64,000 nt of DNA from Limnephilus marmoratus (GCA_917880885.1 OU862910.1:53745285-53809284), one strand, 5' to 3'. Shown: positions 44,451 to 55,614, numbered from the stretch's first letter. The notes: generated by a model not told the origin, from the sequence alone. Made by a program: numbers and translations.

Positions 44451-44639
44451 ATATTACTAATGGAATAATGAAAATGGATTCATTATTCAGCAAAACCTCA
44501 TATGTGACATTTGTTTATGTTGGATTGTAAGTTATTTATCTTAATCATGTAAAAAGTTTGAACAAGTTATTGGACAATATACGGCAATGATTAACATTTT
44601 TTATTGCCTTGAATAATTTTAGATTGCGTTACAAGTTAG

Positions 44640-44862
44640 TACAATACGAATCAGATGTCAGATTTCAAAAATACCGCCGAAATATAAATACCAAACAGTA
44701 CGAAAAATCATCACTACCAACGTGGCAACCATTGGTGGTTGAGTAGTTCTATGATGTCTATGATATTCATAGTTTGTCTATGCCTTCGGGATGAAAAAAC
44801 TACGAAATTCGGCACTACCAACCACCGGTGGTTGGTAGTGCCGAATTTTCGTTCATTTTTTC
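44640..44862. mobile_element. Harbinger-like subterminal block with a 44-bp perfect palindrome
   Basis: AATACCGCC ... CAGTACGAAAAATCATCACTAC resembles the subterminal sequence at 48620-48660. It is followed at 44805-44848 by a perfect palindrome centred on CCACCGGTGG, with GGCACTACCAACC arms. It may be two termini joined head to head. Confidence 0.55.
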
Positions 44863-45109
44863 ATCATGCAGCTAGTTGCCGTTGGAGAAAAAGTAATAAT
44901 ATTTTGAGACGGTAAACCGTCAAAAAATGGCAACACCTTTTAAAAATGTCAAAATATTGTGACAGCATTAAACAACACCATAATTTGCAGTTTCTGTGCG
45001 CAGTTTGTTGTCTTTATATCGTAAATCGTTGATTTTTTGGACCATTATCATAATGTCTTGCTCTAAAACTTGATCAAATGAGGCAATTGAGTTATAATAA
45101 AAAGCAAAA

Positions 45110-46602
45110 ATGGTGCGCGCTTGGTTGACGGATAGTTTTGTAAACTCCCAGCGGTTGGATCACCAGAGGAACCCTCCTGAATTCCTAAACCTTGATGAAG
45201 TTACAGACAGGACTTGAATATTTCAAGGTAATACAATAGCTTGTATTAATTTGTACATAAAATATAATACCTATTAACATTATTCTTTTCCAATTTTAAG
45301 CTGTCACCATATTTTTTCCACAGATCAACTGCGATACTTACAAAACTGATGGAGTTCTTGATAAAAGATAAGAGTGATCGTGGGTATACATATGAGGATC
45401 ATATAACTTGCTCCAAGGAGTGTCTGCCAAATTACGAGGAGAAGTCATTCTTCAAAGAACATTTGCACACGGATGAAGAGATCAATTTTGTCTTGGATGG
45501 ATCAGTCTACTTTGATGTGAGATATGGAAAGGATGACTGGATCAGGATTGAGGTGGTTGCCGGAGACATGAATATTACTAAGTGGAATCTCTCACCGCTT
45601 TACTCTTGACACAAAAGTAAGTAACTATTTATTTTTTCAAGTGAGTGCATGCTTCTACGAATGGTTTCTTTCTATATTCAATTTGGGAGGCGGGTATGAG
45701 TACCGCCCCATTTGTTGGATGACCAACACCTCTGCCATAGGTCACCCAAGTTGTTCGCTACATTTGGTGATATGGCAGAGGTGCCCGGGTTCATGGGGTA
45801 AGGTTTGTCCGGATCTTGGCATATATCGACCCCAGATTCCTACCCTCCCCTCATACCTTCTTTCCTTCCCAGAACTTCCTCTCCTTCCTTTTCCTAAAAA
45901 GACCCTCCACACAGCATCCTCAAAGATGACATAGGCAACATTATATTGTGGTGTAGTAGGAGCATGTGTAACTTCATTATTATTTATGCACATATACATA
46001 TATTTGTGTTATAATTTTTTATTTTATTTTTAATAAAAAAAAAAAACTCCTTTTTGTTCTTGCCTTTACACACGAGTAATTGCACTCTCGTAAAAGTTAT
46101 ATATCGTATACATGTATGTGTTTTTACAGTTTTTTAATCAACGTTGAATGTTTAATTACTCATGAGTTACATGTGTATGTATATAGAAACTAATAAAAAA
46201 TAAAAATAAATTACTAGTGAAGTCTCATTTAAAAAAAATCTGTTCAGGAAGACAGGAACTTTAAGGATAACCTGGTTTCTACCTAGTATTGTTATTATGG
46301 AATAATCTTTCTAACTAAATGTAAAAAAAATTATACTTCACTGGCAGGAATGAAATCTCTAAGAACTTCCCTGTGAAAAAACACTTAAATACTTTTAATA
46401 CAGCCATTAAGTGCGTGAAAAATAAAGGGTATCATCTTCTTTGTTTCAGAATTTCATAGTTGCTAAAAGATTATTTGTGGGAGAGGGGGTGTGGATTCCC
46501 CACAACAGCCCGGCGGATGATATGCCCTCAGCCCGGCCGGAAGGAGGTCGAAAATTATATGCGGAGGAGCTAAAGGAAGTATTCGCCGCTCCAGTTGCCT
46601 AA
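45110..46602 (+). pseudogene. Adi1: Acireductone dioxygenase gene copy, three exons, frameshifted
   Basis: ADI1 is the metal-dependent cupin that oxidises acireductone in the methionine salvage pathway. Exon 1 (45110-45227) starts MVRAWLTDSFVNSQRLDHQR and has a GTAATA donor. Exon 2 (45324-45616) has [20 protein letters not shown] and the metal ligands H-x-H-x3-E in HLHTDEE, then [11 protein letters not shown] and [10 protein letters not shown], with a GTAAGT donor. Exon 3 (46450-46602, after TTTCAG) encodes NFIVAKRLFVGEGVWIPHNS and ends in TAA. All junctions are phase 0. Three places lose the frame: near 45197-45205 (exon 1), 45367-45379 (exon 2) and 45577-45590 (exon 2, before the HRF ligand segment). 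Each fits a net loss of 2 nt against the family. Intron 2 holds a SINE2 piece. This is a decayed duplicate unless the indels are assembly errors. It has introns, so it is not a processed retrocopy. Confidence 0.85.
45682..45936 (+). mobile_element. SINE2 copy in ADI1 intron 2
   Basis: Head AATTTGGGAGGCGGGTATGA to GATGACATAGG, where it stops before the usual tail. It lacks the long-form middle block. Same orientation as the gene copy. Confidence 0.8.
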
Positions 46603-47160
46603 AGATTTCATATCAATACTGCATTGGCAAGACTTCTGAAAATGTTGACTATTCCTAATATGTATTTAAATATATAATATATGTACTTATTGTATTTTTA
46701 TATTGATTGTTTAATATTGATAATTGATAAAGTAAAGAAAAATTAAGTATGTTGGTATTCATTATGAATTTCATGAAAACAGTTGTTATACCTTCCAAAT
46801 TATGATAAATTAAAATAAGAATTTCACAAAATTGTTATGTTCAATGAAAAATGTTTTAAAAATATCGGCGGAGGACTTTATTTTATAATATTGACGCTGG
46901 AAAGGACAAACGCTAAAGCGTCGCACAGTTGCATAGGTAAAAATGGCTCAAGCGCCATACAGCTATAGGTTTCTTGAGTCACTCTTCCTTTCCAGCTGCT
47001 TGGCGCTTTAGCCATTTATCCTTTAACACCTGGAATATGAATCCTGACAGTATCCCATCCCTGTATCAATACTATAACTTTACTCAAGGACGCTGACTAA
47101 CTATTTGGATTAATGGGGCAAAGGATTGAAACTTATTATATCTTACCCACAACATATACT
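46603..47160. other. Sequence downstream of the ADI1 copy
   Basis: AT-rich. It holds GCGTCGCACAG and AGCGCCATACAGC motifs around 46915-46960 and a related inverted phrase near 47000 (GGCGCTTTAGCCATTTATCC against GGACAAACGCTAAAGCGTC), a loose inverted repeat of about 150 bp span. No exact AATAAA found just after the stop. Confidence 0.5.
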
Positions 47161-47162
47161 TT

Positions 47163-47620
47163 TTTTACATTAGCTCCACACTGGAGGTCCCGAGGAAAAT
47201 AATTGCCCTCAGGGCCTATGTCATCTTTGGGGATGCTGTATGGAGGGTCTTTTTAGGAAAGGAAGGAGAGAAAGTTCTGGGAAGGAAAAGGGTATTAGGG
47301 GTGGGTGAATCTGGGTGTCAGTGTATCCAGGAGTGACAGACTTGTGAATTCATCCCTCCCACTGCGGTGCAAGGTGATGTTCCGAGAAAGTATGGTTGGA
47401 GAAGTCAAAGGGACTCCCTCAATCATTTTCTCTCAATCCGCCCTGCCAGGCAGCCAGTGGGCAGATGCATTCACTGCCAAGACACAGACTAACCCGGGCA
47501 CCCCTGCTAAGTTACCAAACGTAGATAACCACTTGGGGTGACCTATGGCAAAGGTGTTGTTATCCAATAAATAGTTCCCGGGGCAGCAGCGGTACCCATA
47601 TCCGCCTCCTAAATTGATTA
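47163..47620 (-). mobile_element. SINE2 copy, long form
   Basis: Minus-oriented full copy, from the TTTTTTTACATTAGCTCCAC tail to the CGGTACCCATATCCGCCTCC head. Confidence 0.85.
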
Positions 47621-47689
47621 CAACTAAAATAAGTAGTGCTTTAACAGTTAGACTTGTAGGCACATAGACATTATTTAACATCTGCTAGG

Positions 47690-48660
47690 GAACAGTGTGA
47701 AGAAATCTATGAAAAGATCCCACAAGTGCGAAGCACTTGCTGGAGTCTGTTGCTGCCTGCTGCCTAACGTTCAACAACGAATCCCAATTAGTTTGGTGCT
47801 CTCGCTCCATCAATTTCCACGCATGCTGCTATTTTCTCTTCTAATAAGAAAGTTGTGAAGCGCACAAATTGTCCACGTAATGGATTCAACTTTACCCATG
47901 CCAAAGTTGATTGGAGCTAGGATTCTTAACCTGTTTGCCAAAATCCCAATCCCAGGCATTTTCAAGCACGCATCTTGGTCTGCCTAGATGGTAATTGAAA
48001 ATCCACTTTCAGGGGGCAAACATATCTGCGCCTGTTGTTTCATAATAGTTAGACAATTGTTGTAGCGAGATTCAGTGAGCATTGACGGTATACCTCACCA
48101 ACAGTCTTGCACCAATGCAAGACTGTTGGTGGGGTATAGCGTCACTAAATTACTAGGCGCCATTAAAACAATGCTGTGTTGGCCTTTATTATTAAAAAGT
48201 AAGAGCCATCACATCTTTTGGCCCTGAAGACAATGTGCTTCCCATCTAGAGCATCCAGACAGCTTGGGAAATTCAACTTTAATTGATTTTTTTTGGCGAT
48301 CTCCAGCGAACACCGTGTCTGGCATTCTCAAATACATATTTTTAAAGAAACCGGACGATTTTTTAGACGAAGTTCATTGTTTCGAGCATATTTAGTGCGC
48401 CGTGTTCGTTACGCCGGAGAAGCCATGGTTCTCTCTACAACTTCCGATCTAATTTGTGAGTCACTCGCCTTTTTTAAATCACTGCAGCGCCGGTAAAACT
48501 GCCGCAGATGCCAAAGCAATAGCTTTCAAAGCCTCGTTTCTATCCGTCTTATAAAAATGCATAAATACACCAATCCCTAAAAATGTTACAACACGTAAAT
48601 GACAGTGACAGATGACAAAAGTACCGCCACCAATCTGTACGAAAATCAGCATTACCAACC
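47690..48660 (-). pseudogene. HARBI1-like (PIF/Harbinger) transposase, decayed
   Basis: Minus-strand pieces in order: NEALKAIALASAAVLPALQ (the conserved HARBI1-type N-terminal helix), an interrupted middle, then LNFPSCLDALDGKHIVFRAK with DGSYF (first catalytic D in the DGKH motif), NTALF-like pieces, and TICALHNFLIRREN (the C-terminal LHNFL motif). Stops and frameshifts separate them and parts of the DDE core are missing. It lies just inside the right inverted terminus, transcribed inward, as in Harbinger elements. Function lost. Confidence 0.8.
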
Positions 48661-48957
48661 GAAAATAGAGCACACCTCCTTTTTCAGCCCGAATCTACAA
48701 AAACGATGAAAAAAGATGTCGTGGCATACCCCCATAAGATCATTTTTGAAACATTGTTTTGATTGAAGATTTCGGTAAATCTTGTTGCATTTTGTGGTGT
48801 TCAGTGTTTTAATGGGTACCTGTTTGAAGATTAACGTAATTAATATGCACATCTTGCATATTAGTTGTATACATTAATATTGTGCGTATACGGGTATCTA
48901 TATATGTGACTTTTGAATTTCAGTTTTTTAAAAAGGGATCTAAACGAAATCAGATTT

Positions 48958-49308
48958 TTTTACAATAGCTCCACACAGGAGGTCCTGAGGAAAAAAATCT
49001 CTCAGGGCATATGTCATCCCTGGGGATGCTGTGTGGGGGTCCTTTTAGGGAAAGGAAGGAGAGCAAGTTCTGAGAAGGAAAAGGGGATGAGGGATATGTA
49101 GAAATCTGGCGGTCAGTGTGATCAGGACTGATGGACGTATGAATCCATCCCTCCCACTACGATGCAAGGCGGTGGGTCAAAAGAGACTGGCTGGAGAAGC
49201 CTAGGTTAGGCCTCCCCGCCCCCAACCAGTCTCTCTCGATCCAGCCCGCCTCTCAGTAGGTGGGCAAACGCATTCGCCACCAAGACCTAGACAAACCTCA
49301 CAGATAAC
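48958..49308 (-). mobile_element. SINE2 copy, head truncated
   Basis: From AGCTCCACACAGGAGGTCCT to CAAGACCTAGACAAACCTCA, lacking the final head segment. Keeps the middle block with TCTCTCGATCC. Confidence 0.8.
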
Positions 49309-49938
49309 AGTGCTTTTTCTTTAGCATCTCTTTTGAATAATAACATCTCTCACTGTTTCCGTGCAATTAGAACTCTTGTGTGGTAACATAAAATTTATTG
49401 TAAATCCCTTTCATACGTTTTCGGTAACTGCATTCTCTGATCGGTATGGTGAAAACAGAATTCTTATCAGAAGCCAAATAAACTTCTGTAAGTACCAACA
49501 ATTATGTAATCCACGTAAGTATATTATTTTAATTTGGTAAGTTTCGGGAAAAAAATACTACCGCGGGGTAAAGAATATTGACGCATAAATCATATATTGA
49601 TTCATAAATAACACTATGAATTTGAATTTAATTAATTTACAAATTCGTTCGAGAAATTGATTTTTATTACAAGCTTATTTAAATATTCGAGTTAAAAATA
49701 AACAAGATTTTTTGAAAAAACTATGCGTGATTTCAGGCTTTAATTAGAATTTGTGGGTCACCAACGCCTACAATAATAATTCAATTAGAACCTTCAGATT
49801 AGCTGGAAATTGCATTAGAGCGCGACTAATTGTTTTTTACGTCTGGGCGATTACGAGTACACAAATTATTACATAACTGTTTTAATATAACTATACTTCA
49901 TTTTTTAAATTATAAATATTCCATCTACTAGACCGTGT

Positions 49939-50301
49939 ATGCATAACACTAGATCGAATAAAAATGATATAAAAAATATTCCAAGTTATAAAACCACATT
50001 TGGACAAAGAAACTATACATACTTTGCAACAAAACTCCATAACATCCTTCCCCAAGACATAAAACTAATAAAAAATCCAACTGAATACAAATCAAGAATA
50101 AAAATATGGCTTAAAGAGGTCAATGAGAAAACCCTAGCGAAGACGCTAAAAACGACATAGAAGACAAATGAACTATATTTAAATAACTTTAGTCCGCCTC
50201 GGCACAGGATCCCCTAGTGAGGAGGACTAAGAAATACAATATTTTATACTTAATTTCACATTACATTTTGTATGTAATTTTTTTTCTATATAGTCGCTAT
50301 A

Positions 50302-50340
<39 letters not shown>
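49939..50340 (+). pseudogene. 5'-truncated LINE end with a long poly(A)
   Basis: An open 73-codon frame starts MHNTRSNKNDIKNIPSYKTT and continues FGQRNYTYFATKLHNILP and KSRIKIWLKEV, matching jockey/CR1-type RT carboxyl ends (HxTRxxxxI ... TxxGQRxxxYxxxxLxNxLP ... FKxxLKxWL). A ~40-nt A-run at 50302-50340 terminates it. The long pure tail suggests recent insertion; upstream LINE sequence is absent. Confidence 0.75.
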
Positions 50341-50341
<1 letters not shown>

Positions 50342-50994
50342 AAAAACAAAAAAGTACTGCAAGAAATTAATCATTATTTAAACCTCAAAGAAAACCTACC
50401 AACGTCAACGTGTAAGTAAGTACCTAGAACTTTCGTGTGCAGAACCGTGCCTTATACTCAGTACCGGATTATCCCTAAGGCAGAGTAGGCAACTGCCTAG
50501 GGGCCCCGCTTCGGCTAGGGGCCCCGCGTCCCGAGAAAAAATGACTTGCTTCAATTAGTGAGCAACAAAGTTTGGGAAAAAGTCAGCTTTCAAGATGTTT
50601 TCTTTTTTTTTATTAGGAACATTTACAGGTTAATAACATTAGGTACACGCATTAAAGAAATCAACAAATTATAATAATTAGGTTATTACCCAATAAATAA
50701 CTAATGTTCACATCATGTACAAATAGTAAATAAAAAGTCTATAATTAAAACAAATATATAAACATAGTTGTATTTTACTTTTCTTTCCTTCTATTTGTTG
50801 CAACATTTATTACTTAGTATCTGGAGTGATTGAAGGTGCCGTGTGTGATTTATATTGGCATTTGTTTTGTTTTATTTCTAAATATTATACGTTTAAAATA
50901 TAAATGTTGTACAAGCTTCTAACAGATTAATTATGAATAAAATTACGTTTTGGTAGAAAAATTTTTTTTTTGGAAGTTAGAAAAGGGTAAAGTG

Positions 50995-52448
50995 CAGTGG
51001 CGGACTAAGCCCGTCAGAAGCCCGGGGCGGCAAAGTTGAATGAACCCTCCCCCCCCCCTTAGTGAAGTTGATGTAATTTTTTATTCAGTTCACATGGGCC
51101 TCTGACTCTGGGAGGCCTCCAAACGCCTCCATGTTTCCTTGATCAAATCCTAAACAAAGCTTTAATGATACTGCAAAAAATTGCTATTTTTAATTCATTT
51201 TCTGAAAGATGCATTTGTTAATAATGCTCTCACCATTTGAGGAAACTTGTAAAATTGATGGAGTTACGGCTTTTTATACGAAAATCTTTTAAACAGTTTG
51301 TATGTTGAATTATCCTCATCAAAACTTTGAGAGCGTTTTTCTCGAAACTACGTTTTTCAAACTGGTTGACAACATATTAGAAAAACTATATATCCAATTT
51401 GCATGCACTCAGTCTTAAACAGTTAGAAAATCCAGTCACTATGGCACCACGTCGGGATTTTTTTAAGATATCAAAATTCCCCTATGCCATATACAGTAGA
51501 TTTTCGAACAGATTAAGACTTGGTGCATGCAAATCGAATATATAGTTTTTTTTAATATGTTGTCAACCAGGTTGAAAAATGTATTAAAAAAGTTTCGATA
51601 AAAACGCATTCAAAGTTTTGCTGAAGGATAATTCAACATACAAACAAACTGTTTCAAATGGTTTTACATAAAATGCTGAATCTTCGTCAATTTTTCGAAT
51701 TTCTTTAAAACATTTGATGAGAGCATTTTTTGACAAATGCATCTTGCAGAAAATGAAGTAAATAAAAAATTTCAAAGGTGTTTTTTTACAGTGTCCGGTG
51801 TCTTAAGGGGGGTTAAGGTTTTAAAGGCGAAATAAAGACGTTATGTCATGATTTTTTTTGGATATGAATAATGTTGGTTTTATTTATTTCATACACGCTT
51901 CATAGTATAACATCTAAAGTATCTTTAAAAAAAATTCAATTAAAAATATCAACAAATAAGTCGCCTCGAAAAAAGTTGTTATGCGGTGAACTCCATAACT
52001 CGTCACTAGATGATTTGAAACAAAAAATTGAAATGCGTTTAAAAGGTAATATAGGTTAGTAGTCAGAGGGAGTTTTTTTTTCGATTTTTTAATTATTTTT
52101 GGCAGCATTTTGAAGTGAAAAACACGATTTTTGCTAAAAAAAAATTCAGTGAATTTGTTTTTATAAAATGGTAAAAAAACAAAAAAAAAAGACTTAATTT
52201 TTTTTATACTCGAAATATACTTGAATCGAGTATGAGGGCCGGTCACTTGAAACGCTGTACCTTCGTTAGTTTTGCTCCGAAAATTTTGGCACAATAATCA
52301 ATATACTGACATTTTTTACATTCAGAAAAAAATAAAAAATAAAGTTTTAAAACCTTACCCCCCCCCCCCCCCCCCATAAAGCATTGTTGAGGATTTGATC
52401 AAGGGAGGCGTTTGGAGGCACCCCCCCCCCCCGTTAGTCCACCATTTG
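50995..52448. mobile_element. Inner hAT element with a foldback core
   Basis: Termini CAGTGGCGGACTAAGCC and, inverted, CAAATGGTGGACTAACG. Flanks GTAAAGTG (50987-50994) and GTCAAGGG (52449-52456) agree at 6 of 8. Inside is a large inverted repeat: arms about 51165-51421 and 51507-51775, around 85% alike by eye, with an ~85-bp spacer. Confidence 0.7.
51165..51775. repeat. ~260-bp arm inverted repeat (foldback)
   Basis: For example CAAACTGGTTGACAACATAT on the left matches the reverse complement of ATATGTTGTCAACCAGGTTG on the right. Transcribed, it would form a long imperfect hairpin RNA. Confidence 0.8.
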
Positions 52449-52741
52449 GTCAAGGGGCCCCGAGACGTGCACTGCCTACGGGCCCCGACATGGTTAATCC
52501 GGCCCTGCTTATACTACATTATTAGTATGTTAACAGTATCTTACCTATAAAAATGTTATTTTTTTATTTTTTTTTTACGCTCAACTGGCTAACTAACTTA
52601 CTAACTAACCATCAAGCGGTTTTCCGCATGGGCAGGCAGACAGGACGGACTGCCAAACACTCTTTGCCTCTTACGTACTCTTCTATTATTCTCTTGACAT
52701 GTATCATAACTGTCTCATGACAGTGTCTGATTCACTTTTAC

Positions 52742-53525
52742 ATGCCCAAACCATCTGAGGGTCCTTTTCTTAATCTTACTTATTACGCTTCAAAGACCCA
52801 ATCTTGTCTGATTACGTCAAGGGATCGAAATGAAAATCTAGTATCTTTCAACGGTAGCAATCTTCCGAACAGGCCCTCCATTGATATGCTTGGTATAACC
52901 CTAAGTGACCAGTTCAGGTATGGGGGCTCCATCGAAGCCAGAGTAAAGTTAGCCTCCCAAAAACTGGGCGTACTAACAGGGCCCGCAGATACTTTAATAG
53001 TACACAACTGCTAACCCTGTACAAATAACAAGTGCGCCCCACGGTTGAATTTGGCAGCTACCTCTGGTCTGGAGCTCCAAAATACTTGAAAAATACCCTC
53101 GACTCTGTACAAAAACGGGCGGTCCGCTTAATAGATTCTCCCATCTTACAGACGGATTGCAATCTTTAAAACACAGGCGTCGGGTGGGAATGCTATCCTT
53201 GATGCTCCGAGGAACTAGCGTCATTGATCCCTCCGGCACCGGTGCATAGTCGGGAAATACGCCAAACGCGTGCCCAACATTTGTACACGTTGGACATTTG
53301 TCACAGGAGAACGGGTCGTTTCTTCGACTCGTTCTTGTGTTCAACAGCTCGGCTGTGGAATGATTTGCCGGCCTCTGTGTTTCCTCCTTCCTACAACATG
53401 GGTCTCTTCAAGACCAATGTTCATTCCTTCCTCTCCTCAAAAAGACCCTCCATACAGCATCCCAGATGACATAGGCCCTGAGGGAAATTATTTGGGCCTC
53501 CTGTGTGGAGTTAATGTAAAAAAAA
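52742..53525 (+). pseudogene. Jockey-like LINE end, probable SINE2 partner
   Basis: Three frames in succession give KTQSCLITSRDRNENLVSF with IDMLGITLSDQFRYGGSIEA, then TVEFGSYLWSGAPKYL and LDSVQKRAVRLIDSPIL, then HLYTLDICHRRTGRFFDSFL and TARLWNDLPASVFPPSYNMG. These are the thumb-to-C-terminus landmarks of jockey-superfamily RTs. The stop is followed directly by ~100 bp (AAAAGACCCTCCATACAGCA to GTGTGGAGTTAATGT plus an A-run) that is the same as the 3' end of SINE2. 5' truncated and frameshifted. Confidence 0.85.
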
Positions 53526-53645
53526 ACGCTTTCATCAGCCTTGCATTATTTGCAGTTTCCACATTTCTCACACGATCATACGTTATTTCATCACACAAAT
53601 GCCTCAGGGTTCTCATTTCTACAGCCTTCATTCTAGACTCTAGCT

Positions 53646-53823
53646 CAGGGGGGGTCATGGAGGTCATGCCCCCCCCCCCCCCCCCCCTGGGCTGGGTCCA
53701 GGACCTAGGTGGCCCCCTTTTTTACATGTATCTATTATTATCAAAATTAAATTGTAACTTCTTGTGATTTGACCACGACTATGTGACCCCCCCCCCCTGA
53801 CGCCAAAGCTGGATCCGCCCTTG
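53646..53823. mobile_element. 178-bp hAT MITE
   Basis: Perfect 8-bp duplication CTCTAGCT (53638-53645, 53824-53831). Begins CAGGGGGGGTCATGG and ends GCTGGATCCGCCCTTG. Interior has a C17-type run. Shares its right terminus with the tandem array ending near 31108. Confidence 0.85.
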
Positions 53824-53831
53824 CTCTAGCT

Positions 53832-54585
53832 CTATACTATTCCGCCTAGCTGGACTTTTACATAATCTTAAATGAGACAATAACGAGGTCCCCAATATAA
53901 AGCCGGTAGGTACCTATTTACCTATTAGAGGTCAACGTGCGTGATATTCGTGAGTCCATATTATAACAAAATTCCTGGTTTCCGAAAAGTACTCGCATAC
54001 TTTTATTAAAACGAATGGCAACTCACGATATTGCTACCGTTTTGTGACAAGTAGATCCTTACCAATAATAAATAACAATAACAAGAACCCATCAATCATA
54101 TTATTTCTTTCTGGGAAAATATGACGGGCTCTCCTTACATATGATTTTATATGACTGTTTATGGAAGATCCTCCAATCATATATTTCCAATAATATCGGT
54201 ACTCACGTAAGTTATTCTACATTCTACCTGCTATATAACATTATTTACATCTTTGCCTGTAGAGCAGGTTTTTTTAGGATGAAACACGATGTATTGCCAC
54301 CGTACTTTGTGTAACTTATAAATAACATATTGTAAATCGCATATATACCTACAAGAGTAATAATTCTTTGCTCCGTGTAGGTAGGTATTAACACTAAAAA
54401 TGGGTAGGTAAACGATAAAGATCGATAAACTTCGCAATAAAAATTTAAATCATTGAAAAATTGTAACCAAGTTTCTTGAGAGTGTATTTTATAATTTTTT
54501 TTAAGTCGGAATCCTTTTAGCTACATACTAAACTACATTTTAGAGAGCATTTTAATAACTGCGGTATTTCGGGATTGTGTGTGTG
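53832..54585. other. AT-rich sequence, nothing recognised
   Basis: No coding, RNA or recurring repeat signal that I can support. Confidence 0.5.
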
Positions 54586-54587
54586 TT

Positions 54588-55014
54588 TTTTTACATTAGC
54601 TTCTCATAGGAGGCCCTGAGGAAAATAATTTCCCTCGGGGACTAAGTGTTGAGCGTTTTTTTTTTAAGTAAAGCAAGAAGAAGAAGTTCTGGGAAAGAAA
54701 TAGGTATGAGGGGTGGATAAGGAATCTAGGGGACAGTGTGTCCAGGAGTGACGGACTTTTGACTCCATCCCTTCAACTCCATACTTCAAGGCCATGGGTC
54801 GAGGGATTCTGGCTGGAGAGATCAAAAGACATCCTTAAAAACAGCCTCTCTCGATCCGGTCCGACTCGATCAAGACCTATACAAACCTCACCCCATGAAC
54901 CCGGACATCCCTGCTAAGTTACCAAGCGAACCACTTTGGGTGACCTATGGCAGAGGTGTTGGTTATCCAATAAATGGTTTCCGGCGCGGCGGTACCCATA
55001 TTCGCCTCCCAAAA
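54588..55014 (-). mobile_element. SINE2 copy, long form
   Basis: From TTTTTTTACATTAGCTTCTC to GGCGGTACCCATATTCGCCT, with several small deletions. Confidence 0.8.
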
Positions 55015-55200
55015 TGCAATGTGTGAATAAATTATTATTCCAGAATAGTTTAAGAGAAAACGCGAGCACCTAGAAATTTGAATAATAGCTATTTTACCAA
55101 ACTAATGCTATCATTGTCACTGTAAACCCTCCGGATACTGAGAGAAGGGGACCACTACACCTCAATCTGATTGTACCTAAATAAAACTTACCTACATAAC

Positions 55201-55614
55201 GCACACAACTAAATTTGGAATTAACTTCTTACAATACATCGCACATACGCAATACAATGCATTACCTAATGTCCTAAAACTACCAGAATCAAACAAAAAA
55301 ATATTGGCAAAGGCTCTAAAAGGATATTTTCTCAGCAACTTTATTAACCAGTGACGAATTTATCTGTCTTCCTTTGTAACTCTTGTATATTCTTCAATTA
55401 TCTGTATCAAGTGTGTCTAGTCCATTTAAAAATCTATGTATTGTTCATTGATTTCCGTGTTCTTATTTAAAAATAATTTTCCTTTAGATGTAGGTATAAT
55501 GTTGTCCTTCCCGAAATTAGTTTTATTAAACTGTATGTATTATAATGTATTATACATTTTATGTAATAATTTTGTAATATATTACCTCTAATAAATAAAA
55601 AAAAATAAATAAAA
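55201..55614 (+). pseudogene. 5'-truncated LINE end with poly(A)
   Basis: The frame HTTKFGINFLQYIAHTQYNA then LPNVLKLPES and LKGYFLSNFINQ-stop resembles the carboxyl end of jockey-like proteins. The A-rich tail is at 55592-55614. No RT core. Confidence 0.6.

Larger units (their letters stand above)
41274..48734 (-). mobile_element. Putative PIF/Harbinger element enclosing an ADI1 gene copy
   Basis: 28-bp inverted termini at 41274-41301 and 48707-48734 match at 27 of 28 (start TGGGCGTATGCCACGACATC). TAA flanks both (41271-41273, 48735-48737), as expected for Harbinger's 3-bp TAA/TTA target duplication. A decayed HARBI1 transposase lies at the right end. Between the termini are LINE fragments, two SINE2 copies, a subterminal-like block at 44650-44760 and an ADI1 gene copy. 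At 7461 bp it is longer than usual. The alternative is two separate family members in opposite orientation. Confidence 0.6.
50459..52507. mobile_element. hAT element with a nested second hAT
   Basis: Perfect 8-bp target duplication CTTATACT (50451-50458, 52508-52515). Termini CAGTACCGGATTATCC and, inverted, CAGGGCCGGATTAACC, with subterminal GGGGCCCCG blocks. 2049 bp in total, including the insertion at 50995-52448. No transposase frame recognised. Confidence 0.9.

Noticed and set aside
48293..48496. 67-codon plus-strand frame
   Set aside because: Antisense to the middle of the decayed HARBI1 transposase.
51871..52294. Overlapping plus- and minus-strand frames inside the inner hAT
   Set aside because: Lys- and Phe-rich translations of A/T-rich DNA with no transposase motif.
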